Source: Alphaproteobacteria bacterium (lineage in GTDB: Bacteria > Pseudomonadota > Alphaproteobacteria > Rickettsiales > Midichloriaceae). Taken from it: a stretch of 34,957 nucleotides of DNA. Shown piece after piece: positions 7,794 through 17,456 of the stretch. A program made the position numbers and the translations under genes. Location: assembly GCA_013288625.1 (NCBI GenBank), contig JABDBN010000012.1, positions 1 to 34,957 of the forward strand. Reading direction: 5' to 3'. The stretch's first letter is position 1, and every line of letters begins with the position of its first letter. The notes under the pieces are model-generated. The model had not been told where the DNA came from, made no database searches, and worked only from the letters and a program-made list of their open reading frames with translations.

Positions 7794-10700
7794 ATGCCTA
7801 AGAAAAAGCCTGTGCCACCTCCGAGTAATCTCCTGATGCATCAAGATTTCACAACACTCCCTGCTGATTATAAGGCTAAAGAGCCTGACAATAGTGGCAC
7901 ACCAGATGATAGGCCCTTATCTCCTTATCAATCAGTTGTTACGGAACTTATCAATTCAACTGATGAATTAGCAGAGTTTGTAGAAAGGTATGCTGATTTT
8001 TTGGTTAGCTTAAGAAAAGGAAATGTCTTGGATCATCCCAAGTATGTAGAGTACTTGATGAAATTAAGAGGTGTGGTAGATGTCAGCAATAAGTTTGCCA
8101 GCTTCCTTGATGTAGTCGAAAGTGGATTGCAGGATGACTTTAGTGAAGCAAATCGCAGTTGCATTATTGACATCCTAAATGAGTATAAGAGCTTTTTTGA
8201 AGGCCGTAATGATCCTAAAATCCCTGTACATATTGGTACGTTTGATCGCTATATAGCATTTATAGATCGAGTTTTTGAAACAAAAGGTTATATAAACGAA
8301 TCCGAGGAAGTAAACAACAAGTTGGCGGCAGAATTAGATACAAGCATTAATGCCTTTGCTCGTCAATCAGTTGCTGCTGATCGACCCCAAAATTGTCAAA
8401 AGCAAGCTGCATTAGAGGCTAAGACAGCTAAGGTTTACAATCATATACATATTAAATGTAGCTTAAGAGAAAATTTGCATAGCACTTTGTTAAACCTCGA
8501 GAATTTCCTTCTGAACGCCAGGCTTTTATTATCCGCTCAACCCAGAATGGATGCTGTTGAAGTATATTTAGAAATTAATAGAAACATGATAAATGTTCAG
8601 ATTCGCTTGCTTGGGCATTTCAGTAAAACTCAGGATCCGGTGATGCAAAGGTGGGCTGTTTACAACGTGGACTTGAACAGAACGTATATGATGGAAAAGA
8701 AGATGCCTGCTTCTATATTGCTTACAGGAAAAAATAAAGAATTACTAAGCTATAGGGAAGCTAGCATTGTAGAAATTAGACCATTAATAGATTTCACAGT
8801 TAAGAGCAATTTAATCATTAAACAACTATTAAGTAAGCAAGGCAATGTTGATGAGCATTTGGCTTCTATATCTGAGTTGGTTGAAACCGAGCCCTGCAAT
8901 CGAAATCCTTTAATGCGATTTATAGCCCTATCAACAGCTATCACTTGTCATAACACTAAGATTGACGTCACTGCAAACCTTAATGAAGTTCAAGTTGCTA
9001 GTTTGCAAGAGGCTATTGAAAAAGAAGCTTATTACCTGCGACGATTTACCGAAAATCTTGCAGCAGTTGAGCCTATGTGGAATCAAGAACTGTTTAAGTT
9101 TTTTAATAACTTTGTTTCTATTAAAAAGGATATTCAATTTATTATCAGTATTGCGGAATTGATCTTTCTCCAGTGTGAAACTCTTTTTAAAAGAGCAAAT
9201 AAGGATAATTTAAAATTCAAGCGGCATATTGTTGACGTGCAAATTGAGCTTTTGGGAATGCAAAATACTATTTTGAAATTCATAAAGAAAAATTGCTCAG
9301 AAGATTATGTTACAGAGTTTTATATTAAAGAACAAAAGGGAATTGGGTTTGTCTATTACAATACAAAAGAAATAAATAAAAAGTTTGCCCAACGAGGAGA
9401 TAATCGCACTGTTGTAAATGGTCTAATATTAAATGATATCCTGGATCGTAATATTCAAAGAAAGCTTGAACTCGAAGCTATAGTTCTCGAATTTTTGGCT
9501 GGACAAAGAGAGCCTAAGGATTCTGATTATCTTCATGCCAATGCTCTTGGTAATGATGATATTGAAAAATACCTAACTCAATGGGAACAAGAATCTGCGC
9601 AGCAAAGAGCTCTTGAAGATAAGAAAACTCCACCTCTGAGTAAGCAACAAAAGTTGAAAAAACTAGGTGAGAAGAAAAGAGAAAAAGACAGGGTTTCTGC
9701 TGCCGCCAAAGAAGAAGGTAAGAAAGCTAATCCAGCTCAAATAGAAGTGGTAACGACTACTTCCTCAAAAGTTACTGAACCGCTTGCATTAAAAATGGAT
9801 GAGCTGCTGTTGACGCTTAACCCTGGGAAGTTTAATGCTGCAGACGTAAAGCGTGTTATCAATGAACTTCATGATCTCACCCTTACTTCCACTAATGATG
9901 AACTAATATTCAAAGCGCTATGTGCTATTGGTGACAGTTATGGTATGATTGCCGGCCACTTCTTAAATCATAAGAAGAAAGACCCGGAAGTAATGATCGT
10001 CTGTCTTAAACTTTCTTTAAATCTATATAGTCGTGCAGAACTTAAGTTAAGAAAGCTCGACAATATTCCCTTTGAAAACCACAGTATGTATTATACCTGG
10101 TTGATGGATTCCGTTTCGATTCAGAAGCAGCTATTAGATAAATATGTGCAAAAATTTGCTGCGCAACTGGCGCAGTCTGAATCTGTGCGAAAAAGCAAAA
10201 AAGCTGAGCAAGGTCAGCAATGGTATGAAAACCATGCTAAAGAGGGCTGGAAAGAATCTCACAATTCTATAAATAGAAAAGCCTTGGATCAAGCAATGAA
10301 AGCGGCTGAAGGTCTGCAACAGAATTTTGATGAGTTCTCAACCCACATTCAGCGAGGCAGACCTCAATTGGACTTTGATTGTGCTCCATCATATTCCTTC
10401 CAGCATCAGCTAAAACATGCTAAGAAAATAACTTTGCCTGAGGGAGGAGTTAGCCATGCTCTAGATGATGATTTAGAGCTTCCCAGCAATGATGGGGTTT
10501 TAGTAAGGGTGCCTTCAGAGGCAAACCCAGAGGGAATAACAGATGTAGTGCTGGCAGACCAACAGCCTCTGGATCCTAGGTACGTCCCAGTTCCAGTGCC
10601 TAGACTAATTTATATGGGTGGCATGGCATATGCTGTTTCAGTTTTTGCGACGGAATATCCTGTACCTCCAGGTTACATACCACCTTTGACAACCACTAGA

Positions 10701-10847
10701 CAAATTGAGTATCAAAGTTATGCTGCATCTGGCAGCGATTCTCCAGCCTGTAGGCCACAACTGCTTATAGGTTGTGAGTTGCCGCCTGAAGTAATAGATA
10801 GAGCGCAGCGTCGTTATGCAGAGTCAGCTTTGGGCAGAGCGGCTTGA
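7794..10847 (+). CDS. Large uncharacterised protein (1017 aa), mostly alpha-helical, with Lys/Glu-rich middle and proline-rich C-terminus
   Basis: Long uninterrupted ORF; charged segment 'KKTPPLSKQQKLKKLGEKKREKDRVSAAAKEEGKK'; no domain recognised. Confidence 0.85.
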   Translation: MPKKKPVPPPSNLLMHQDFTTLPADYKAKEPDNSGTPDDRPLSPYQSVVTELINSTDELAEFVERYADFLVSLRKGNVLDHPKYVEYLMKLRGVVDVSNKFASFLDVVESGLQDDFSEANRSCIIDILNEYKSFFEGRNDPKIPVHIGTFDRYIAFIDRVFETKGYINESEEVNNKLAAELDTSINAFARQSVAADRPQNCQKQAALEAKTAKVYNHIHIKCSLRENLHSTLLNLENFLLNARLLLSAQPRMDAVEVYLEINRNMINVQIRLLGHFSKTQDPVMQRWAVYNVDLNRTYMMEKKMPASILLTGKNKELLSYREASIVEIRPLIDFTVKSNLIIKQLLSKQGNVDEHLASISELVETEPCNRNPLMRFIALSTAITCHNTKIDVTANLNEVQVASLQEAIEKEAYYLRRFTENLAAVEPMWNQELFKFFNNFVSIKKDIQFIISIAELIFLQCETLFKRANKDNLKFKRHIVDVQIELLGMQNTILKFIKKNCSEDYVTEFYIKEQKGIGFVYYNTKEINKKFAQRGDNRTVVNGLILNDILDRNIQRKLELEAIVLEFLAGQREPKDSDYLHANALGNDDIEKYLTQWEQESAQQRALEDKKTPPLSKQQKLKKLGEKKREKDRVSAAAKEEGKKANPAQIEVVTTTSSKVTEPLALKMDELLLTLNPGKFNAADVKRVINELHDLTLTSTNDELIFKALCAIGDSYGMIAGHFLNHKKKDPEVMIVCLKLSLNLYSRAELKLRKLDNIPFENHSMYYTWLMDSVSIQKQLLDKYVQKFAAQLAQSESVRKSKKAEQGQQWYENHAKEGWKESHNSINRKALDQAMKAAEGLQQNFDEFSTHIQRGRPQLDFDCAPSYSFQHQLKHAKKITLPEGGVSHALDDDLELPSNDGVLVRVPSEANPEGITDVVLADQQPLDPRYVPVPVPRLIYMGGMAYAVSVFATEYPVPPGYIPPLTTTRQIEYQSYAASGSDSPACRPQLLIGCELPPEVIDRAQRRYAESALGRAA

Positions 10848-10928
10848 TAACTAGGTTTTGATTTATTGGTAGACTTGGTTGCTCTTTGACGTTAGCATGC
10901 GCTTAATAATTTAACGTGAGGCAACAAA

Positions 10929-12056
10929 ATGGCATCGATCTCAGATAATATTATATCAGTTGGATATAAAATATTAGACCTTATTCCTATATCAAAGGAC
11001 TTTTTATTTACTCATGAGATGCAGAAAAAAGCGCATGAGCATGATATAGGATTAGAAGATGCCTTAAAATATAAGCTGCCTATTCATAAAGATGCAGACA
11101 AAGCCGGTGTACCATTAGTAGATGTGTTAAAATTCTCTAACTATGCGCAATTGCATGCATTCCAAAGAAATATATCTTTGGAGGATGCCTTACAATTCGC
11201 AAACCATTGCCAACTTTACTGCTATGAGGATGGAGGTTTTTCTCTAGGGAAAGCTTTAAAATACACTAAGAGTTTTTTTGATGATACTGGTTATTTTTTT
11301 AAAGGTCGCTATATTATTTACGAGGAATGCAGACCAGGCATGATTGATGGTGTCTGCTCCATTCCAACTGATTTTACTTCTCGGGTGCAGTTTGAGGCAT
11401 ACGAATTAGGAGCATCAAAAGATGAAGCTCTGAAGTTCAGATATTACTTTCAAGCTGATGCATTACGTACAGGTCTTTCTGCGGAAGATGCTTTAAGATT
11501 CACTGAGCTCAGTCAAGTATTTGCTCTAGAGCAAGGTTTGTCTGTTGAAGATTCATTGAAATTCACTAAGCTAATTCAAACTTATGCTTTGAAGTCCGGA
11601 GCCTCTATGGAACATGCTTTAGAGTTTACTTCGAATGCCCAACTTAATGCTCTGAAATATGGAGTGCCTGCAGAAGATGCTTTGAAATTTACCTCAGAGA
11701 TCCAACTTAAAGCTCTTAAGTATGAAAGTGTCCCCGTGGAAGATGCTTTGAAATTTACCTCAGAGATCCAAGTTGATGCATTGGAATATGGAATGCCTGC
11801 CGATGATTCTTTAAAGTTTACCTCAAAGATCCAACTTAAAGCGTTGATTCGCCACAAGTTGCCTATAGAAGATGCTCTGAAGTTTACCTCAAATGTTCAA
11901 CTAGAAGCGCTTGCGAAGGGAGCATCTATTACTGAAGCTTTACAAATTGGAAAACTGACTGAAGAAATTGTGAAGTCTGAGGAAGCTAATGATTTTTGCC
12001 TGGTTAGCGATGCTTTCGACAACGCACCCGCTCTTATACCAGATATCATTAATTGA
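10929..12056 (+). CDS. Uncharacterised 375-aa protein composed of 21-22-residue tandem repeats
   Basis: Consensus (A/S)LKFTSxxQLxALxxGxPxED with key aromatic at aa 27, 48, 69, 90, 112, 149, 170, 191, 212, 233, 254, 276, 297, 319. Confidence 0.88.
   Translation: MASISDNIISVGYKILDLIPISKDFLFTHEMQKKAHEHDIGLEDALKYKLPIHKDADKAGVPLVDVLKFSNYAQLHAFQRNISLEDALQFANHCQLYCYEDGGFSLGKALKYTKSFFDDTGYFFKGRYIIYEECRPGMIDGVCSIPTDFTSRVQFEAYELGASKDEALKFRYYFQADALRTGLSAEDALRFTELSQVFALEQGLSVEDSLKFTKLIQTYALKSGASMEHALEFTSNAQLNALKYGVPAEDALKFTSEIQLKALKYESVPVEDALKFTSEIQVDALEYGMPADDSLKFTSKIQLKALIRHKLPIEDALKFTSNVQLEALAKGASITEALQIGKLTEEIVKSEEANDFCLVSDAFDNAPALIPDIIN
10998..11969 (+). repeat. Protein-coding tandem repeat array (63-66 bp unit)
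   Basis: Recurring DNA such as 'gaagatgctttgaaatttacctcagagatccaa' at about 11678 and 11741, and more diverged copies on either side. Confidence 0.85.
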
Positions 12057-12065
12057 TATAAGTGA

Positions 12066-13064
12066 TCAGAACCATTTTTTTCGTTTGAAGTATTTGTAAG
12101 GCAACCATGACGAGAAGAACATTAGGCATACTGCCATCGGGTAACCATAGTGCCATTTCAGTTCAGGCATGATGACAAAGTTCATGCCGTAGTAGCTGGC
12201 AATTAAAGTAGGCGGTAAGAAGACTACAGCAGCCACTGAAAGTATCTTAATAATGTTGGTTTGTTCGATGTTAATCATACCCAGAGTAGCATCAAGCAAG
12301 AAATGCACTTTATTAGAAATAAAAGAAACGTGGTCGCTAAGAGCTGCGATGTCTTTGGCTAGCGTTGAAAGCCGTACGTATGCACTGCCTTCTATTTCAA
12401 CTAACTGGGATTGCGCAACATAACTGACCATACGGCTTAATGTGACCAGGCTTTCATGGATTTTAGACGCGAGATCATCAGTGCAACCCACTTTCTCCAG
12501 GACGTCCTGATAATCTGGTTTCTCTGTAGGGATCTGCTTCTTTCTGTGAAAGATTCTTCGTCCGAGCACATCGACATCTCTTCCAACGCTTTCCAGAATA
12601 TCTGCTAAGTGATCTATAATACAATCCAGCAAGCCTATAAGTAAGGAATTAGCGGACTGACGAATGACAGGTAACTTCCCCACTCCTGTTGTGAAATTAT
12701 GGAATGGAGTAGTTTCTACATAGCGGATAGTCACCAGCCTATTTCCAACTATAATAAACGTAACAACATGAATTTCAGGGTCTATGACGTCGGATTTTAC
12801 TACAAGAACGGCAGTCATAAAAATAGCATTATTTTTCTCGTAGAGGCGGCTGGACACTTCAATCTCATGCATTTCATCACGAGAAGGCACATTGATACCT
12901 AAAAACTTTTCTACTTTTGCTTCCTCCTCCTTTGACAAATCAAGCAAATCAATCCATACAGTCTCTTCAGGAATGACCCCATCTTTAGGGGTGATAACTT
13001 TCTGCAAGCTATCATCTTGTTTAACGTATAATGTCATCATAAGCATAATCCAGCATTCAATCAT
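12066..13064 (-). CDS. corA: CorA family magnesium/cobalt transporter
   Basis: C-terminal 'AVVFLPPTLIASYYGMNFVIMPELKWHYGYPMAVCLMFFSSWLPYKYFKRKKWF' with the GMN motif and two TM helices. True start may be the internal MTLYVKQ (13037). Confidence 0.93.
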   Translation of the reverse strand: MIECWIMLMMTLYVKQDDSLQKVITPKDGVIPEETVWIDLLDLSKEEEAKVEKFLGINVPSRDEMHEIEVSSRLYEKNNAIFMTAVLVVKSDVIDPEIHVVTFIIVGNRLVTIRYVETTPFHNFTTGVGKLPVIRQSANSLLIGLLDCIIDHLADILESVGRDVDVLGRRIFHRKKQIPTEKPDYQDVLEKVGCTDDLASKIHESLVTLSRMVSYVAQSQLVEIEGSAYVRLSTLAKDIAALSDHVSFISNKVHFLLDATLGMINIEQTNIIKILSVAAVVFLPPTLIASYYGMNFVIMPELKWHYGYPMAVCLMFFSSWLPYKYFKRKKWF

Positions 13065-13106
13065 ACTCGATCTTAAGCAAACTTTAATGAGATATCTATT
13101 ATTTTA

Positions 13107-13673
13107 TTATTTGCCGGCTTTGAAGCAACCTTTCATATGGTCATTAATCATGCCGATAGCCTGCATATAGGCATAGATTATTGTCGAGCCAACAAAGCTC
13201 ATTCCGCGCTTTTTTAAATCCTTTGAGAGTCTATCCGATTCGACGGTGCGGGTCGGTATGTCTTTAAGAGTTTTTGGGGAATTCACAATAGTTTTTCCAT
13301 TTACAAAACGCCAGACATAAGAGTTAAATGAGCCAAACTCCTTTTGTATAGCCAGGAAAGCGATAGCGTTCTTGCGTACAGACCAGATCTTTAGGCGGTT
13401 GCGGATAATACCTGTATCTTCAAGCAGAGACTCCAAAGCACTATCAGTCATAGATGCCACTTTTTGCGGGTCGAAATTCTTAAAGGCCTTGCGATAGTTT
13501 TCCCGGCGCTTTAGAATCGTATACCAACTTAGGCCTGCCTGCGCTCCTTCAAGTGTAATCATTTCAAAATGCTTTTGATCGTTATGGACTGGAACGCCCC
13601 ATTCATTATCATGATAATCAATATAATCAGGCTTATCATTGGGGCACCAGGCACACCTAATTTTTGAGGGCAT
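13107..13673 (-). CDS. tag: DNA-3-methyladenine glycosylase I
   Basis: 'RCAWCPNDKPDYIDYHDNEWGVPVHNDQKHFEMITLEGAQAGLSWYTILKRRENYRKAFKNFDP' is diagnostic of Tag. Confidence 0.96.
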   Translation of the reverse strand: MPSKIRCAWCPNDKPDYIDYHDNEWGVPVHNDQKHFEMITLEGAQAGLSWYTILKRRENYRKAFKNFDPQKVASMTDSALESLLEDTGIIRNRLKIWSVRKNAIAFLAIQKEFGSFNSYVWRFVNGKTIVNSPKTLKDIPTRTVESDRLSKDLKKRGMSFVGSTIIYAYMQAIGMINDHMKGCFKAGK

Positions 13674-13746
13674 TTTTAACCTATTGGAATTTGTTCAAAT
13701 AGATATTACTCTAGATGGAATTTAAAGAAACTAGTAAAACACTATT

Positions 13747-14451
13747 ATGTCGCAAAAGCTCTCAGATGCAGAAATATTAGAGTCATGGCAAGTTAACGCA
13801 AAGCCATGGATTAATGCTATTGATAACAAGGAAATCGAAAGCCGGCAGCTTGTTACGAATCAGGCCATTGTTGATGCTATTATAAATATCAAGCCGCATA
13901 GTGTATTAGATATAGGTTGTGGGGAAGGGTGGCTTGCTGCAAGCTTGATAGAGAAAGGGATAGATGTTTTTGGTATTGATGGAGTCCCTCATCTTATAGA
14001 AAAAGCCCGCAAAATTAAAAATGGTGAATTCGCGATTTGTACTTATGAAGAGCTTTCATCATATAAGTTCAACCGCAAGTTCGATTGCATGGTTTGCAAT
14101 TTCTCTCTTATCGGCAAAGAGTCGACTGAAAGAGTTATAGCAAGCGCCAAGACATTGCTCAAGCCTGGTGGTAGATTTATAATCCAGACTTTGCACCCTG
14201 TAATTGCTTGCAGTGATATGCCCTATGAAGATGGGTGGCGCGAAGGATCATGGGCGGGATTTAGTAAGGATTTTACAAAGCCAGCACCTTGGTACTTCCG
14301 CACCCTTGAATCTTGGCTGAGATTATTCAGCGATAATGAACTGCAAATAAAACATATTGCTGAACCTATTAATCCTAAAACTAAAAAACCCGCTTCAATA
14401 GTTTTTGAAGTGAGTAAATCGATATATGCTCCCCTATTACATGAGAGTTAA
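13747..14451 (+). CDS. Class I SAM-dependent methyltransferase
   Basis: 'SVLDIGCGEGWLAASLIEKGIDVFGIDGVPHLIEKAR' motif I and 'LLKPGGRFIIQTLHPV'. Confidence 0.9.
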   Translation: MSQKLSDAEILESWQVNAKPWINAIDNKEIESRQLVTNQAIVDAIINIKPHSVLDIGCGEGWLAASLIEKGIDVFGIDGVPHLIEKARKIKNGEFAICTYEELSSYKFNRKFDCMVCNFSLIGKESTERVIASAKTLLKPGGRFIIQTLHPVIACSDMPYEDGWREGSWAGFSKDFTKPAPWYFRTLESWLRLFSDNELQIKHIAEPINPKTKKPASIVFEVSKSIYAPLLHES

Positions 14452-14505
14452 CTATTTATTAACGGTCCTTTGCTAGACTTTAGTTACTGTACAAGGGAGA
14501 AGGCC

Positions 14506-17223
14506 ATGAAAGATGAGTATAGTTTTATTCTGGATAGAACCCATTTGGATATACGCAATGTTACCGAATTAGCTGAAGCAGCAGGTAGAATGCAAACCAC
14601 AATACTTGAAAAATGCTCGGAGGAAGACGTGCCATTTTCTGAATATGCGGCGACCCGTCAGAAGTGCGTTCATGGGCTGATGGAAGAACTCGGGCAAAAC
14701 CCGATATTTAATGACATTATGGATGTGGTATCAGCTTCTCAATTAGCAAGGTCAGATCTAAAGGTAAGATTCGCAGACAGCGAAGCAGCAATACCAGGTG
14801 CTGGTCATGGCTTCTATCTTTCTAATGAAGATGCGATTAAAGAAATTTATGATATTGAATCTTCACTTGCGGGGCGTTTATCAGTGGGAGACGTAGTAGT
14901 GGGCGGCGCTAAGAACAGTAATGCTTTAAGGGGTACCGTCCTCCATGAGTTTACTCACTTTGCTTTGGATGCAGTTTTTAAGAATAACTGTGCACCCTAT
15001 TCAGTTATAGCATCCCCTGGGGACTTTAACCAAATAGTGCTGCAAACAATGCGCAATTTATACTCCTACTATTTGCCTGATACACCATTAAATGAGCAGC
15101 TTACTGCTAAAGAATTAGCCAACAGTCTGGTAGGGTTAGTAGATCCAGAGCTGGAGAAGGTTGTTGCTGTGTTTAAAGGTGCATATGAGGCAGAGAGATA
15201 TAATGCTGAATTCGTTGTAAGATTACCACATATATTAGCTGAGTTTTATATAAACGAAAATTATAATCTGTCTCCAAAATTTCAAGCCTGCTTTGCCCCA
15301 TTGATTTTATACTGGAAAGATGTCATTACGCCGGAAATGAGAAAACATGTTGATAGGCATTCAAAAGGTCATCTACTGACTACAGATCGTGTATATGAGG
15401 AGAATATGCTCGCCCATAGCGGTGAATATTATTTGCTGAGAGAAGGCGAGAAAACTCCTGCTGATGCTGCGCTGGCAATTATGGCAAAGGATTTAATTGA
15501 TGCAATAGATAGTAATGATAAAGTGAAATATTCTGAGCTGATAAATGGGGCGAATGATGATAGGTTGCCTCGTATTGCGATGGCTCAAGCTATCTCACAA
15601 AATAAACTGGAAATATTCAATTTGGCATTTGCTAAGATTGAACCTGAGCATAAAAAATATCTCGGGTCGATATGGGTAAAGGCTCTTAGAAATGGGAGAT
15701 ATGATATGGCTGAGCAAATTCGGCCCTATATCAAAGATCGTTCCTATTTAGTGCAGATGCTCTCATTTGCACTAGAACGCAAGAGTTTATTTAACAAGTT
15801 GTTGCTTCCCTTTGCAAATGATCCCACGACATTAATGGAAATAGTGAGTCTGGATTTGGGAAAGCAAGATAGCCAACTAAGCAAGTTGCTGACGGAAAAA
15901 ATCTTAGAAATGGATGCTGGTATTGTAAGCGCTGCACTGAAAAGAGCCATTGACAAGATCTCACTAATGAAGCCACAGAATTCTCTGGAATATGTAAAAA
16001 AAACCATGATGGTGATGTCACATTTTGGCAATAGGGATACGTTTGTGCATATGCTGCCCCATTTGGAAAGATCCTCAGAATTTTTAAAGCAAGCCTTAAA
16101 TATGGCGGTGCGCATGGACAGAGCAGATCTGTTTAAGCAGATGCTACCACTGATAAAAACTACTCAGGAATTTGATGAAACTAGTAATAGTGTAATGTTT
16201 CAAAATAAATTAGATCTGTTTAAGCTAATGCTGCCAATGATAGAAGCTAGCCCAAAATTCAAAAAAAATGTTATGACTATGGTAATATATCAAGATAAAC
16301 TAGATATGTTTAAGTTAATGCTACCAATGATAGAAACTTCCTCGGAATTCGATACGGCTGTTTTTAATGTAGTACTTCATGATAAAACAGATCTGTTTAA
16401 GCTAATGCTACCAATGATAGAAGCTTCCCCAGAATATCAAAAAGTAGTTTTGTTTAAGGTAATATATTACAACAAAGCTGAGATTTTTAAGCTAATGTTT
16501 CCAATACTTGAAACTAGTCCAAAACTTATGGAAGAAGCCTTTAATATGATAGTAAATTTTCACAAGGTAGATATTTTAATACAAATACTGCCTCTCATTC
16601 AAAAATCCCCAAATTATACAGAGTTGATGAAACATCTATCTGATGCTGCAACAAAGTTCAAAGACAAAGATATTTTGAGCATAATCCGTGAAGCAGAAGG
16701 GGTTAAGATGCATATAGCTTCAACGCCTGAACCTACATCAGCAAGTTCTTTTATTATGCCTAGCCTGCCTACTACGCCAGGTTATGAAAAGCAGGCTTTG
16801 CCTGACTCTGGTACTCAGCAAACTTCAAATACAACGTCTAGGCCTGTTACTCCTGACTTCGATGCAACATTAACATTGGCGGCGGTTGGAATCGCTAAAG
16901 TTACCCGTGCCAAAATTCCAGGTGGTACGCCAGTACAAGATGTAATAACGCGTCCTGTTATTGATGTACCGCTTAAACATGATGAGCCTAAAGTGGATTG
17001 GCCATCAACCGTTTTAAAAAAAGAAAAACACGTACAACATACTGCTCCTCAAAGCTGGCCTAAAGATAAGCTGCCTACTCCAAAAAAGAGCGCTGCGGAT
17101 GATGTTATACCGCCTTTGGTAGATGCAGAGAAGCCAGTGACCCGCGCCGAAAAATTTAAAGCCCCAAAACCGGTTAAGAAAGATCGGTTGTCTAGTGCGA
17201 CTCACGAAAATATAAGTCGCTAG
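14506..17223 (+). CDS. Putative zinc metalloprotease-like (HEFTH) protein with ~30-residue helical repeats and disordered proline-rich C-terminus
   Basis: 'GTVLHEFTHFALDAVF' HExxH motif at about 14944-14958; repeats 'DLFKLMLPMIEASPEF...'; start at ATG 14506 preceded by 'aagggaga' (the raw ORF begins at 14470). Confidence 0.8.
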   Translation: MKDEYSFILDRTHLDIRNVTELAEAAGRMQTTILEKCSEEDVPFSEYAATRQKCVHGLMEELGQNPIFNDIMDVVSASQLARSDLKVRFADSEAAIPGAGHGFYLSNEDAIKEIYDIESSLAGRLSVGDVVVGGAKNSNALRGTVLHEFTHFALDAVFKNNCAPYSVIASPGDFNQIVLQTMRNLYSYYLPDTPLNEQLTAKELANSLVGLVDPELEKVVAVFKGAYEAERYNAEFVVRLPHILAEFYINENYNLSPKFQACFAPLILYWKDVITPEMRKHVDRHSKGHLLTTDRVYEENMLAHSGEYYLLREGEKTPADAALAIMAKDLIDAIDSNDKVKYSELINGANDDRLPRIAMAQAISQNKLEIFNLAFAKIEPEHKKYLGSIWVKALRNGRYDMAEQIRPYIKDRSYLVQMLSFALERKSLFNKLLLPFANDPTTLMEIVSLDLGKQDSQLSKLLTEKILEMDAGIVSAALKRAIDKISLMKPQNSLEYVKKTMMVMSHFGNRDTFVHMLPHLERSSEFLKQALNMAVRMDRADLFKQMLPLIKTTQEFDETSNSVMFQNKLDLFKLMLPMIEASPKFKKNVMTMVIYQDKLDMFKLMLPMIETSSEFDTAVFNVVLHDKTDLFKLMLPMIEASPEYQKVVLFKVIYYNKAEIFKLMFPILETSPKLMEEAFNMIVNFHKVDILIQILPLIQKSPNYTELMKHLSDAATKFKDKDILSIIREAEGVKMHIASTPEPTSASSFIMPSLPTTPGYEKQALPDSGTQQTSNTTSRPVTPDFDATLTLAAVGIAKVTRAKIPGGTPVQDVITRPVIDVPLKHDEPKVDWPSTVLKKEKHVQHTAPQSWPKDKLPTPKKSAADDVIPPLVDAEKPVTRAEKFKAPKPVKKDRLSSATHENISR
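16036..16610 (+). repeat. Coding tandem repeat array, about seven 29-30-residue units (D[LM]FKLMLPMIEASPEF...VIY.DK.)
   Basis: Near-identical DNA blocks 'gatctgtttaagctaatgct(g/a)ccaatgatagaagct' around 16213 and 16389; degenerate flanking units. Confidence 0.85.
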
Positions 17224-17456
17224 GTATATGATGCTATTAGCGCAAATGAAAATAAGAAATGGCGTTATTTTCGATTTTGGTCAAAAACAAAAATAAGAAA
17301 TGCAAAATACATTAAGGAGCTGATTCGCAATTCAATATATGAAGCTCACTTTTTAAGATTGCCACAGAGGCTAAAACTCATACCAGTAGGCACCATTTTG
17401 CGGTATTCAGATAAGTGCTAAACATTTATGTAGGTAATTCTATAGTATAAAAAACC

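Noticed and set aside
11424-11942. CRISPR-like regular DNA repetition
   Set aside because: The periodicity is codon-phased (63/66 bp), diverged at third positions and within an ORF; no identical direct repeats with unique spacers, and no cas genes in the window.
7794-12056. Defence-system (toxin-antitoxin, Abi, CBASS) reading of the orphan gene pair
   Set aside because: No nuclease, nucleotidyltransferase, protease or TM effector motif is recognisable in either protein, so there is no sequence support for a defence role.
14944-14958. Calling the HExxH protein a defined peptidase family
   Set aside because: HExxH alone is a weak motif and I cannot identify the third ligand or family with confidence.
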